A stretch of DNA of 64,000 nucleotides from Hyparrhenia diplandra (Eukaryota; Streptophyta; Magnoliopsida; Poales; Poaceae): the NCBI GenBank assembly GCA_015847255.1, contig JADLZK010009396.1, positions 62,001 through 126,000 on the forward strand, written 5' to 3'. Positions 33,244 through 43,958 of this stretch are shown piece after piece. Position 1 is the stretch's first letter. Each line of letters begins with the position of its first letter. A program made the translations under genes and the position numbers. A model generated the notes under the pieces. The model was not told where the DNA came from and searched no databases. It worked only from the letters and a program-made list of their open reading frames with translations.

Positions 33244-34047
33244 GAGAAATTTAGATATTTGACCCGTCATTGGTCTGCCTCTCACGATATAACCCGAATT
33301 CGCTATGAATTGTTTTGAAATTTGATCTTTTCACGGTGAACACTAACGTCGTATAGTTACCGCCCCTGCCCTCTCCTCTTCTCACTGCTTCCTCCCACTG
33401 ACACATGAGCCCCACCTGTCATCTTCGTCTCCTACCTCCAGCGAGGACACGCATCCGAGCAGCAGCGCTCACTGGTGCCGAGCTCGCCCGCAGCCAGGGT
33501 CTCCCCGCGCCGCCGGGCTGAGCTCACACCCGCCAGGGCCGGGCAGCAGCGCCTGCAGAGGCTCACCGTGCCGCCTCGCGTTGAGGGGCGAGCTCACCGT
33601 AGTCGCGAGCAGCCGCCAGCCTGCATACGCGCGAGCAGCATGCAGCACGCGGCCGTTCCTCGGTGGTGATAGCTCGCGCGGTCTCATGCAGCAGTAGCAC
33701 GAACAGCGGGGGCATGGCTTGCTTGGATGACGTACGCACGCACGCACACACTTGGTTTGGACAGGCAAGGCCATTTCACAGCCATCATCTACCTAATCAT
33801 GCGGTAGACCCTGGCTGCGGGCGAGCTCTGCACCGGCGAGCGCTGTTGCTTGGATGCGTGTCCTTGCTGGAGGTAGGAGACGAAGCAGACAAGGACACGC
33901 AGGGGCGGCACCTATACGCCGTTGGTGTTCACCGTGAAAAAGATCAAATTCCAAAACAATTCGTAGGAACCGGTCATAGCGGCATAATTCCGAATTCGGG
34001 TTATATCGTGAGGCAGACGAATGACGGGTCAAATATCTAAATTTCTC
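33244..34047. mobile_element. Mutator-like (foldback-type) non-autonomous element
   Basis: An 804-bp element with long inverted ends. The left arm 33244-33502 pairs with the right arm 33806-34047 (GAGAAATTTAGATATTTGAC against its complement, interrupted by small indels, then again TCGTCTCCTACCTCCAGC through GCCCGCAGCCAGGGTCT). The flanks GTTTTTAA (33236-33243) and GTTTTTTAA (34048-34056) look like an 8-9-bp target duplication differing by one T, which fits Mutator-type insertion. The core is GC-rich and no transposase is present. Confidence 0.85.
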
Positions 34048-34835
34048 GTTTTTTAACGGAGCAGAGACGGAGCTGGGGAGAGCATTTGTCGCTGGTGAAG
34101 TGAAGAGAGCCGGGGGACGATTGCTTTTGCAATGTTTTAGGGGTAGAGATAGAGTGAGCACTTGATAGCACATTTCAGATGGAGATGGAGCGAAAGTACT
34201 AAGATGCCATAAGATATGCTTTAAAATTAAGATATGCTAGGAGTATAATGTACCAGCAATATATTTCTTTAAACAACAAAAATATCATCATATAATAGCA
34301 AAAATACTAGATGGCAATGAGCGTTCACTTCTCATGCCAACACATTATATTGGTACTACTACTAGTGTACTACGGTAACACCTTCATGGCTAAAGCGATT
34401 CTCCTCTTCAAATAAGAAGGTCATCCCATATCTCACCTTTCTTTTTTTTTCTTTATTTCTTTCTTTCTTTTCTTTTGGCTAGACTTCCACTTGCTCTGTA
34501 TTTAGATTTTGCTCCCAAAACTAATAAAAGAACAAAAAAGGTAAGGCTACTTGGTAGCTAGGCCGCCAGCTCGCCTCGACGTGCAGTACAATCACAAACT
34601 CGCAACCGCTCGTGGCGGTCACGAAAACCGTTATGGTTAATGAAAAAAACACGGTAAATCTAAACCGCACTCGAGTGAATTCTAATCTGTCGTCACTAGA
34701 TTTTTTGACGGTAGGATGACCATCGCTGGGACAGCTTGGTCACGGGGGTAGCGCTTGATTTTGCTTGGGACCATGTGCGTCCGGTGGGCTGCTGTTGCTA
34801 CTGCTACTACTGTGATGCTATGTTGACTGTTTGTT
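34048..34835. other. Intergenic DNA
   Basis: T/C-rich simple sequence at 34438-34475. Otherwise no gene or element was recognised. Confidence 0.3.
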
Positions 34836-34929
34836 GCTACTATGGTGCATGCGTGTTTTGTGCGGTGCAGGCTGTTGGAACTTACTCCATTAAATTAAAA
34901 ATAAATGATGTTTTATTAAACGAAAAGGT

Positions 34930-35062
34930 AAAAAATAACTAATTTATATTTTAAAATGAATTAATATTTATATTACATAATTAGTATCATTGGAAGGATG
35001 ATTTTGATCTAGTTTTTTAACAAATTTATTTGGAGATTTAAATCTTCTACATTATTTTACAA
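34930..35062. repeat. Left arm of an inverted repeat (partner 38708-38825)
   Basis: AT-rich arm containing TTACATAATTAGTATCATTG and GATCTAGTTTTTTAACAA. The complement appears at 38708-38825 with small changes. Removing the LTR element between them leaves arms about 190 bp apart, i.e. a hairpin MITE-like element of roughly 0.45 kb. A 50-bp direct repeat (CTACTATGGTGCATGCGTGT ... GTTGGAACTTAC) brackets this arm at about 34838-34888 and 35088-35138. Confidence 0.75.
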
Positions 35063-35246
35063 TTTCAAGCCATCTAAACAAGGCCTACTATGGTGCATGC
35101 GTGTGGGTGTGCGGTTATTTGTTGGAACTTACAGCGGTCACGTCACCCTTCACCTCCGGAACACTCCGTACCTTGCATGTGATGGCCCAAATTAAACGCA
35201 GTTTTGGGTGTTCGTGCCACATGTTTGACTCGATTCGTAGAAAATA

Positions 35247-35797
35247 TGTCATGACCCAAATCAAGGTGGGCCCCATGGGCCATGCATGGCACACAAAGCC
35301 CCCCTAGGGGGTGTGCGTCGCACGGCCAGCTTGGCCGACGCCGCCGCGCCTTTCGTCGTCATCGCGTCATCGGCTTCGTCATTAAGTAATAGATATTTAA
35401 GGAATAAAGATAGAAATAAAATAGAGAATAAATAGGTTGCTTGTAAGAGAGGTATTCCCATCTATAAGGAAACCTCCTAGAGATTGCTTAGCGTGCAAGT
35501 CTTCCCCGGACTATAAATACAAAGGAGCAGTAATCATTCGGAATCAATCGAGGAAAAATTAAAGGGGTAACACCCAAAAACTCTCAGCTCTCCCGGCTCT
35601 CAATCTCTCTCTCACCCCGCGCACATGTGCCGCCACCTCTAGCGCCGCCGCCCCGCCCCCGACGCACGCCACCGCCGGGCGCCCGCCACGCAGGCGCGGC
35701 GGCCCCGCCCCCCACCGCCGCCTTCTCCTCCACCCTCCAATCCACCTAGACGGACCGACGATCTCGTGTCGGTTCGGTAATCTAGCTGGGTTCGGCG
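35247..35797 (+). repeat. 5' LTR of the compact element
   Basis: Starts TGTCATGACCC; TATAAATA at 35512-35519. It aligns along its length with 38152-38702 with scattered substitutions and small indels, so the insertion is older than the Copia element at 25.5 kb. Confidence 0.9.
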
Positions 35798-35798
35798 G

Positions 35799-35810
35799 TG
35801 GTATCCGGAG
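35799..35810 (+). promoter_or_regulatory. Primer-binding site of the compact element
   Basis: TGGTATCCGGAG right after the 5' LTR. TGGTATC matches the complement of initiator tRNA-Met. Confidence 0.65.
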
Positions 35811-36335
35811 ACCGGGGCGATTCCCACCACCGACGGCTCCCCGACCACCACCAACGCCAAGATCCGATGGACTGACCACAAGATCGCCAAGCTCCGGATG
35901 GAGATCTGCGAGTTTCCGATTTTACAAGGAAATCAAGGCCACCTTCACTGCCCTCACGGAGAAGTTCGATGAACGACTGCCCGACGACGTACAACAAGGA
36001 CACGGCCACGGGCGCCGCCAACATCGCCGCCGCCGCCATGCCCGCTCCCGACATCAACAATGCTCCCATCGACATCCACGACGACCTGGTGGCCACAACA
36101 GCGAAGAACACCGCAAAGACGCAGCCTTGCCGTCCGACGACGCGCGCCTACGACGTCACCTCGGCCACCACCGACGACGCCCCCGCCATGGGCCGCCGCC
36201 GACGGTGACGGCGCTCCCACGGCTCCGCCACGTCACCCCCTCCAAGATCGATGATGCTACAATCAACGAGTACGCCTACCCCGAGGATGCCCCCGCTATA
36301 GTGGTCCCGATCGATTAGAACAGAGGCCACCACCG

Positions 36336-38159
36336 ATGTCCACCACTTTCGATTTTAAAAAGCCTACCCAACTAGGCCAACATCGTGAGACTCCAAAGAA
36401 CGATCCGGATAAGTTCCTACAGCACCAACAATGTCATCTCGACATCAGGAGCATCGAGAACGTCAATGTCACTATGGGCGACAAGACGACGTCACCGACG
36501 TCGACATCAACGTCGCTAAGCGTCGACATCGACGTCGCCGCATCGACATCCTGGGCGACACCGGCACCAAGAACACCAACAAGCAACGACGCCTCTCCCA
36601 AGGGCGCCACCATCAACCACGACGCCCTCGACATCGCCATGCCTACCATCGACGACAATGACGTCGCCGACACGGGCGCCGCCACAGGAGGGTACAACTA
36701 CACCTCCCTGAGCGCAATCAACATCGACAACAACGACGCCACCATGGGCACCACGATCGTCAACGAGGTCCTCAAGGACGCCAGCGCAGATGACGACCCT
36801 CCAATTGGCGCCAACGATGTCACCCCTGACGCCCTCGTCATCACCATGTCGATCATCGACAACATCAGCTCCAGCGATGACGACTCCAGCACCAACACCA
36901 CTACTGTCAACCCCAACATGTTGAACATCAATGACGCTATCCCGGACACCTACGCCAACGTCGATGACAACGATGCCCCCAAGGGCATTGCCAGCGGCAA
37001 AAAGACGCCCCCCACGGGCGGCAATACCGTCCCACGGCGTCAACAACAATGGCGTCCATGACAACGGCGCGCGAAGGCAACCCCGTCAGCACCTCGCCAA
37101 CGGAATATCAGCTCTACCAAAGATATGAGGTATGCCGCTACCCACCTGACAATAGCGGTGCTTCTCTGGTTCATCCGTATGCCAAGCCAGGCGCGACTGG
37201 AGGACAGGGATACCTGCACACGGTGTCTCCCTTGCGGCTTCAAGCAGTCTATCTACGGCGACCTCATCAGCAACATAGCGCCAACAGGACTGCACGAGGA
37301 CCAGTACAACTACGTCTACGCTTCCAAGTTCGCCAACGGCCTCTACACCATACCAGGGGAGGCCATACAGTGGGAGGCGCCCCGCACAATGGACGACGCG
37401 ATGCAACTTGCTCGTCTGCTTCACGCCCCTTCGCCACGTTCGTCACATGGCTCATCGATAGCCGACGGACACGACACCAGGAACGTCTTGGTGATGACAG
37501 CCAGGTCGACTCGAGGGCCGATCCAATCAGCTCACTCGTTCCTCGACGACATCAACGCCCAGTATGACTACACCAACGAGCTCTACAATAGGCTTTGGGC
37601 TATGACTATGATGCACCAGGAGGTGCCATTCATGTTGGGCGCGGCGATCCCACTCGCCCACCAACTAGAGGCCCCCGTTCCCTACGAGGTCCTCAACGAG
37701 CTTCGACTTGTGAGCTTCACCGACGACGACAAGAGGTACATGCCACCCACATCAACCCCCTACCTCGTCGACCTCGTCAAATTCTCGGAGGCTCTTGTTC
37801 CACCTCGACTTGCTACATCAATGGATCACGAGCTACTCGACATAGCCGGCACCAACAAGCTCCAGGCAGAAGCACCAGCTTGGGCGACACTCGCGGTGAT
37901 TGGCGTCCGCCTTCCGATGACTTCGCCATTCATGCCAGACTTCACGACAAGCAACCGGCTGTTAGAGGAGAGCTGCGGACCTCCACCCATCGGATTAAAG
38001 GTTACCAACCTTATCTTCGCCCAGCTCATTCCCCTTCTAGACGTGGATGCAACAATCCTTGGACCATGCTACTCCGATCACCCCATCAACAACGGCGACC
38101 ATGCGAGAACCCACAGCGAGGACGCCGCTGTTCGGAAAAAGGGGGGAGAGATGTCATGA
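36336..38159 (+). CDS. Unknown ORF of the compact LTR element (one internal stop)
   Basis: One frame of about 607 codons from ATG 36336, interrupted only by TGA at 37059-37061. The first part (to 37061) is Asp/Ala/Thr-rich with many DDND/NDA/DAxxD repeats and looks disordered. The second part (from about 37062; ATG 37125) has normal composition with segments such as GLHEDQYNYVYASKFANGLY, TMDDAMQLARLLHA and VPYEVLNELRLVSFTDDDKR. There is no Cys-His knuckle, no protease Asp motif and no polymerase motif. Its stop TGA (38157-38159) is made by the first bases of the 3' LTR. It may be a highly diverged gag-like protein, or host-derived coding carried by the element. Function unknown. Confidence 0.5.
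38136..38151 (+). promoter_or_regulatory. Polypurine tract of the compact element
   Basis: AAAAAGGGGGGAGAGA directly before the 3' LTR, also read as codons of the ORF. Confidence 0.85.
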
Positions 38160-38702
38160 CCCAAATCAAGGTGGGCCCCATGGGCCATGCATGGCACACA
38201 AAGCCCCTAGGGGTGTGCGTCGCACGGCCGAGCTTGGTCGGCCGCCGCCGCCTTTCGTCGTCATCGCGTCATCAGCTTCGTCATTAAGTAATAGATATTT
38301 AAGGAATAAAGATAGGAATAAAATAGGGAATAAATAGGTTGCTTGTAAGAGAGGTATTTCAATCTATAAGAAAACCTCCTAGAGATTGCTTAGCGTGCAA
38401 GTCTTCCCCGGACTATAAATACAAGTGAGTCTGTAATCATTCGAATCAATCGGAGAAAAATTAAAGGGGTAACACCCAAAAACTCTCCAACTCTCCAGCC
38501 TCAATCTCTCTCTCACCCACGACGCGCCGCCACCTCTAGCGCCGCCGCCCCCTTTCCGACAAGACGCGCCACGCCCGTCGCCGCTGCAGCGGCAGCCCCC
38601 CCGCCCCACACCGCCGCCTTCTCCTCCACCCTCCAATCCACCCTGCACGGCCCGGCGATCGATCGTGTAATGGTTTCGGCCCAATCTAGCTAGGTTTCGA
38701 CA
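38152..38702 (+). repeat. 3' LTR of the compact element
   Basis: Starts TGTCATGACCC, ends TTTCGACA; TATAAATA at 38414-38421. Same length as the 5' LTR. Confidence 0.9.
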
Positions 38703-38707
38703 AAATA

Positions 38708-38825
38708 CATTACAAGATTTAAATCTCTAAATAAAATTGTTAAAAAACTAGATCAAAATATCTTTTCAATGATACTAATTATGTAATATAAATATTAATT
38801 ATATTTTAATATATAATTACCGGCA
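38708..38825. repeat. Right arm of the inverted repeat
   Basis: Complement of 34930-35062 (AGATTTAAATCTC, TGTTAAAAAACTAGATC, CAATGATACTAATTATGTAA). It continues to a GGGATGGAGGGAGTA word near 38863-38877, a Stowaway-type right end. Confidence 0.75.
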
Positions 38826-39004
38826 GTTTTTTTCTCGGGAAGCGAGAACTACGTTTATTACGGGATGGAGGGAGTAGGAGTATGTACATATCATCCGACC
38901 ATATTTTACAATTTCTATTTCAGTGTAAATTTTGTGTTAAATTTGTGTAAATTGATCATTTATATATGTGAATAGCCAAAATTATTTGAACTGACATATG
39001 ACTA

Positions 39005-39590
39005 TTTTATTTATTTATTTATTTATTTTTTATTTTTGTATGTATTTTTATTTGATTCCCCTTTGATTTTTCCATTTGCCTTTCATAGAAATAATCTGGT
39101 TAATTTTATATTTTGTTTGTTTTATATTTGTGTATTTTAGATCAAATGGTCACAAAAATGAAGTGATGAATGGATAAAAACACTCGATTACGTACTTTAA
39201 TATCCAATCAAGTACGTGTTTTAATGCCCCAGGACACTGGGGGGTACCCCACTCAAAATTTACATCATTTTTCTTAGTGTAAATTCTTTGTAAATCTGAT
39301 GTAAATATGATTGTTTGCCTTCTATAGAAAAAAAATATCTGAGAAATTTGTATGTATATATGTCTTTTTTTCATTTTGAAATGTAAAAAATCTGCTTATT
39401 TGTCTTCCATAGAAAAAACACTAATAAATCTGTATGTATATATATGTCTATTTTTAGTTTTGAAATGTTAAAAATCTCCTTATTTACCTTCCATAGAAAA
39501 GAAAAACTGAGATTTTTTTGTATTTTTGTTTATTTTTAATTTTGAAACGTTAAAAATCTGCCTATTTTCTTTCCATAGAAAAAAATTTGT
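39005..39590. repeat. AT-rich tandem repeat, about 85-bp unit
   Basis: After an (ATTT)n run near 39007-39035, a unit of about 85 bp recurs at about 39318, 39403, 39488 and (partial) 39570. Each has CTTCCATAGAAAA, then (T)GTATGTATATATGTCT..TTTTT, then TTTTGAAATGTTAAAAATCT. There is no coding. Confidence 0.75.
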
Positions 39591-39799
39591 TTGCCTACGT
39601 TCTAATCGAGTGATTTTTATGAATATGTCACCTTCTGATGTCCGTTTGAAAAAATCAAGTGATTTCTTGTTTCTTGACACTCGAGTGATTCAGGGGCAGA
39701 AATCACTTAGTGTTCCATAAACAGACAAAAAAAAAACCCATAACGGTAAAGATTTTTGTGTAGAAGTGACCAGTCTCGAGCCGTACATACGCCCAACTT

Positions 39800-40880
39800 T
39801 TTTTTTTCAAAAGCGTGCACAATGCACGTCTTTGCATTAAGGGAAATCAAAGTACATCCGATTTACTCTTAGGCGAGATGCCATCAAGTAAGAAGGTCAC
39901 ACACGACACAAGTTGCCGGCTTGAACGGCGCAACAAGCTATGATGTACTAAGTCTGGTTAATTAGTTGTGTGACTAAGGAAAAGCGTGCGGGTCCGCATC
40001 ACAGCTCCTCGTCCTGCTCAACGAAAGCGCCAGGCTTCATCAGCGGGAAGAGCTCCCGGACTGTGAGCTCCTGGGGGAAGGACACTTCGGACGAGAAGTG
40101 GTCGTGGAAGCGGGCTGCCATGGTCGGGTCCGAGGAGTCGGACGGATCGTCCGCTCTCTTCCCGTTCCACTTGTTGAGGAGTATTCGCGGGCTGGCGTTC
40201 GGACGAGGGTCCTGTGACACGAACCGCATGGCGAATGGGCGCCAAGGGGCGGATGGAGTGGTCGCCGAGGACAAGGTGGGATGCACCCGACGGGAGGCAA
40301 AACACAACAGAGGCTCCTTGATGGGGACGACGAGGGAACCTGTGAAGGCGGCGATCAAGCGGGCGATGGGCGGCGCGACCACCGGAGGCACGACAGTGCA
40401 CAGAGCGGACATGCGGACTGTCGTCCCCACTGCAACTGTGGTGTCCAAGACGACCATGGGCGCAGGAGGCCGAGGTGTGGAGGCACCGTCCCCTAAGGCT
40501 GTCTCATCCATCGTTACCGGGGTAGCCTGGGTGGGAGGAGGGGACGACAACTGGAGGCGGGGGCCGAAGTCCACGGAGTCACCGGTCTCGGTCTCCAATA
40601 GGTCACTCCCTCGGATAACATCCAACTCGACGGCGCCCGCGGGCCGCTATAGCTCCGTGAGCACAAGGTCAACCCACCAATCGCAGGGAGGCTTACGGTT
40701 GCTCGGATTGTGGAGGCAGGGGTGGCACCGCGGTGGACAGATGCGTGGCAAGGGAGGCCACGAGCTCATCAATCATGGGGTCCACTCGAGCAGGGGGATC
40801 GACGCCCACAAGCAGGTCGAGCGCGAGCGGGTCTTCACGTGTGCCGTTTGTTGGTGTGGTCCCAAAGCAAGCCACACCTG
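39800..40880 (-). pseudogene. Retroelement ORF remnant, minus strand
   Basis: The minus frame 39999-40625 (208 codons) is Pro/Thr/Val-rich, then ends SPRILLNKWNGKRADD ... FHDHFSSEVSFP ... LTVRELFPLM. A basic stretch followed by a short helical block ending RELFP is common in predicted proteins from grass retroelements. A T-run at 39801-39810 would be the A-tail of a minus-strand non-LTR element. An upstream frame (40693-40875) may be the same ORF after a frameshift. The element class (LINE or LTR) is unresolved. Confidence 0.4.
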
Positions 40881-41359
40881 GTAGGACGAAACACCGAGCG
40901 GAACTAGTAATATCACACGAAAGTGGAACGAAACCAAATCACTCTTTCTATTGATTTCACTCTGGCTTTACAATGCCCCCACGGGGTCTATTTATAATCC
41001 GTAGACTCTTACAAGTCCAATTATGCCCTCCTACCAACCCTGGACCTCCCCGAGCTCCTCGCCAGGCGGCGGGGCTGGATGGTACTTTCTCGCCTCGCGA
41101 TCCCACCAACCCTCATTGGGTCCATTCGGCGCCGGATCGCGGACACCTACAAGACAAAACTAGGTAACATTCGAAGGAAAAACCCTTTTCGGCCTTGCGT
41201 GGCCCCGCGATTCGGCCGCAGAGCCGGAACCTATCCGCACCGGGAGGCCAAAGCCTAGGCCGGTCGTCGAGGACGAAAGCGCGAGCATTCGGCGTGTCGT
41301 GCCGAATGCCGTTGCTTTCGTCTCCTCTCTCATGGTACACACGGGCGAAACTTGGCTGG
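40881..41359 (-). repeat. LTR-like DNA, minus strand
   Basis: Read on the minus strand it contains ATTATAAATAGACCCC (about 40985-41000), a TATA box followed by AGAGTGAAATCAATAGAAAG, typical of an LTR U3/R region. It is cut at 41359 by the next LTR. Confidence 0.4.
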
Positions 41360-42860
41360 TGTTGACACCTGTTATAGCATAATATTATTAATCAATTATA
41401 ACATGAAATAAGGGCTTAAGTTAGATGTCAACATAAGTCTAGGGGTCTAACTAACATAATTCCACAAGTTTTGGTATTCTGTGACTTTCGGGGACTTAAC
41501 GGATAAATGCAGAGAGAAGAATGGAGAAAGTTTAGGAATATACATCACATATGATGACAAGACTTCACCGTGAAGTAACTCAACCCAAAATGTGGACTAA
41601 AACACTCTAGAAGGTACCAGAGGACACCAGAAGAAACAGGAAGCCGAGAAGCTTTTGGACCCTGGCGGCCAACAGAGCCTTTTAGGCCGGCCGCCAGGTC
41701 GGGTCACCTGTTCAGCCTCACATTTTCATGTCGGTTTACCACCGACCTTGAGGTTGTATCTACACCGTTATTGAAGGTCGGTTTGATCCAAGGGTCCATG
41801 TTCATCGCCAAGTCCTATATAAGAAGACCACCTAACCTAGGGTGAAACCCTAAGTAATTACTAATTCATACCAAGTCATTATCAACTCATTCTCATTCAA
41901 CTCAAGTCCAACCAAGTCTAGACCTAAGCCCTAGTTCATCATATTAGAAGCAATTAGCTACCTAGCTAGAACTAGAGGAAGTCAAGTTCATCTTGATTCC
42001 TGATAGTCAAGAAGTAGCAAGGATCATCGTTCTTGTGGCTTCTCTCTTGTATTCGATCTGTAAGTATTATTATATTCAGAATACAATGGATATGACTTTG
42101 ATCTATATTATGATTATATTCTTATTGATATGTATCCATGCATGCTATGATTATATGTTTAGTTTAGTGAGTTTGTCTTATATCTTATGCATGGAATTGT
42201 ATAGCATCCACATAGATGATCACTATGTGGGTGATAAGCAATGTGTAAACGTGGTGTTTATACAACGTTTATTTGCAATTGCACCCTACATTCTAGGACG
42301 TGTGGTAGATCGCGGGAGTGACAAACCCCTGTTGAGTCCTTTGGAGTCCACCCCCGAATGCTAGGACAAGTTGAGCTATAATTACGGTGATGGTCAAGTT
42401 TCGTCCTTGATTGTCATTGGTAGTTGCTTACCATGTGTAGATGTAATTCAACCTTGCCATGATAGCTAGATGTATTGCACTAATTGTAGTATTCATTGAC
42501 ATATGATTAGGAGTATCTTAGCAATATTCCTTCTGTTCTTTCTATAACATGTTAATTGCTCGTATGTTACTAGTGGCATTATGATGATCTTAGACTTGGG
42601 TAGTTATCATTTATATAATTATCTTTATCTTGTGACTTATCCTGTTGAGTAATGTTAGATGCATATGGCTACTCTGCATTATACAACTGTAAGTGGATCT
42701 CATAAATAAATCATTTCCTAAATCATTAGATACCCTTTTCTCTCTACTTTCCATAGACTCCCTTTCTCTGTGGTAAAATATAAATACGATACGGATTACT
42801 CCCGGTGAAGTGCTACGATGGTATTTCTATCTCGCGGCGCTTTTGCGATATCATGTTCAT
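41360..42860 (+). mobile_element. LTR of the TGTTGACACCTGTTATAG family, copy 1
   Basis: Starts TGTTGACACCTG. The first 480 bp are close to 45479-45970 (GGTACCAGAGGACACCAGA, CCTATATAAGAAGACC). The TATA-like TATATAAG is near 41817. The 3' end shows GAAGTGCTACGATGGTATTT near 42810. A further possible end, AAATATCAACA at 43159, would make the unit 1.8 kb, but the flanks (GCTGG and GTGGG) do not match well. Confidence 0.6.
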
Positions 42861-43160
42861 TCTTTTATCAAGGCCTATCAAGAATACCATACCCGCATTT
42901 CTTTGAGCGTTATTGCTAGGGTGACAGACTAGTGTATAGGTAATGCCTAGAAATGAGTGGTATACCTTGAGTACATATCCTGGTGAGATTAACTCCACTA
43001 TGGATAATGATGCTAAGATACATCCCACTACTAACACCGCCTAACTTCACTTTGTTGGATCATGAGATTAATTCCATATCCAAGCTAACATGATTAGATA
43101 GATATCCTATATATATTTCTTTCGCCTTCCTAATTTGGATCGTGTAAGAAATATCAACAG
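42861..43160 (+). other. Leader-like DNA after LTR copy 1
   Basis: Short frame from ATG 42943 (MPRNEWYTLSTYPGEIN), ending at TAA 43042, resembling the first codons of a retroelement gag. Otherwise unassigned. Confidence 0.3.
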
Positions 43161-43958
43161 TGGGCGGGGCGTCCTTATGCCTCTCAAAGCCGGAAGTCTC
43201 CGCTTTCGTCCGTTGGTCATGAAACATCGGGGCTTTGGTCCTCGCGACCTGCGTCCCCCGAATCGTCAAGACTCTTTGGGTCCGAATCCCAAGGCTTTTT
43301 CGGCTCTCGGCGCCGGATCCGAATCCTTTAGGCCATCTTTTGCCTCGGCTCCCCGCTCTTTCTTCAGGGCCGACAGTAGGGGGTAGCCATGTTTCGGCCT
43401 CCCCCCAACAGTAGCCCCTCGAGGCCAGGGGCAGGGACTTTCGTCCTGCCCTTGGTCGCGACCATCCGGTCCTTAAGAAACCCCCTCATAGCACGGAGCC
43501 GAATGCCTCTTGGTGTAATGTTTTTGTTATATACTTCTTATTTTTCTTTTCTCTTTTCCCTTTTTCGTTACTCGATAATATTAGTTTATAGGGTAACTGC
43601 TGGCGGGAGGCGAACCGGCGCCACCTTGGTTCACACGACCTTTACTGTCGGATGGGACGGTTCTCGGGCTGCGCGCAACCCGCCCCTATATAAGGTGTCG
43701 GGGCGGCGGCGAGGCCGACCCCCGGCTCACTTGCCTTCCATTGCGCTCTACTTCTCTGCAGACCCTGTGCTCCTTGCTTTCGACTCTTCTCGTCTTTCGG
43801 CTCAGGAGGGATTCGGCGCCGAGGTTCGTCGTCGGTAAAATCTCTTCCTTTCCCTTTCTTTTTTCTTTTTGTCATTCGGTTGCGTCGGGCTCCCATTTTT
43901 TTATTTGGGTTCTTTCCGTTTTTCATTTCTATACTTTAGGTTTCTTTGATTCGGTAGC
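43161..43958 (+). repeat. 5' region of a Gypsy-type element
   Basis: GC-rich DNA with a TATA box (TATATAAGG, 43687-43695) followed 0.27 kb later by the ORF start. Words such as CAACAGTAGCCCCTCGAGGC are common in 5' regions of grass Gypsy elements. This is probably LTR plus leader. Confidence 0.45.

Larger units (their letters stand above)
35247..38702 (+). mobile_element. Compact non-autonomous LTR retrotransposon with unknown ORF
   Basis: A 3456-bp element flanked by the 5-bp duplication AAATA (35242-35246 and 38703-38707). It has 551-bp LTRs, a primer site TGGTATCCGG after the 5' LTR, and a polypurine tract AAAAAGGGGGGAGAGA before the 3' LTR. The 2.35-kb interior has no protease, integrase, reverse transcriptase or RNase H motif on either strand. 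Instead it holds a long GC-rich frame (36336-38159). The primer type resembles Copia. Movement would need proteins from a partner element. Confidence 0.93.

Noticed and set aside
36336..37243. Minus-strand frames opposite the compact element's ORF
   Set aside because: They mirror the GAC/GTC-rich codon repeats of the plus frame; Val/Gly/Asp-rich text with no motif. The plus frame is longer and agrees with the element's orientation.
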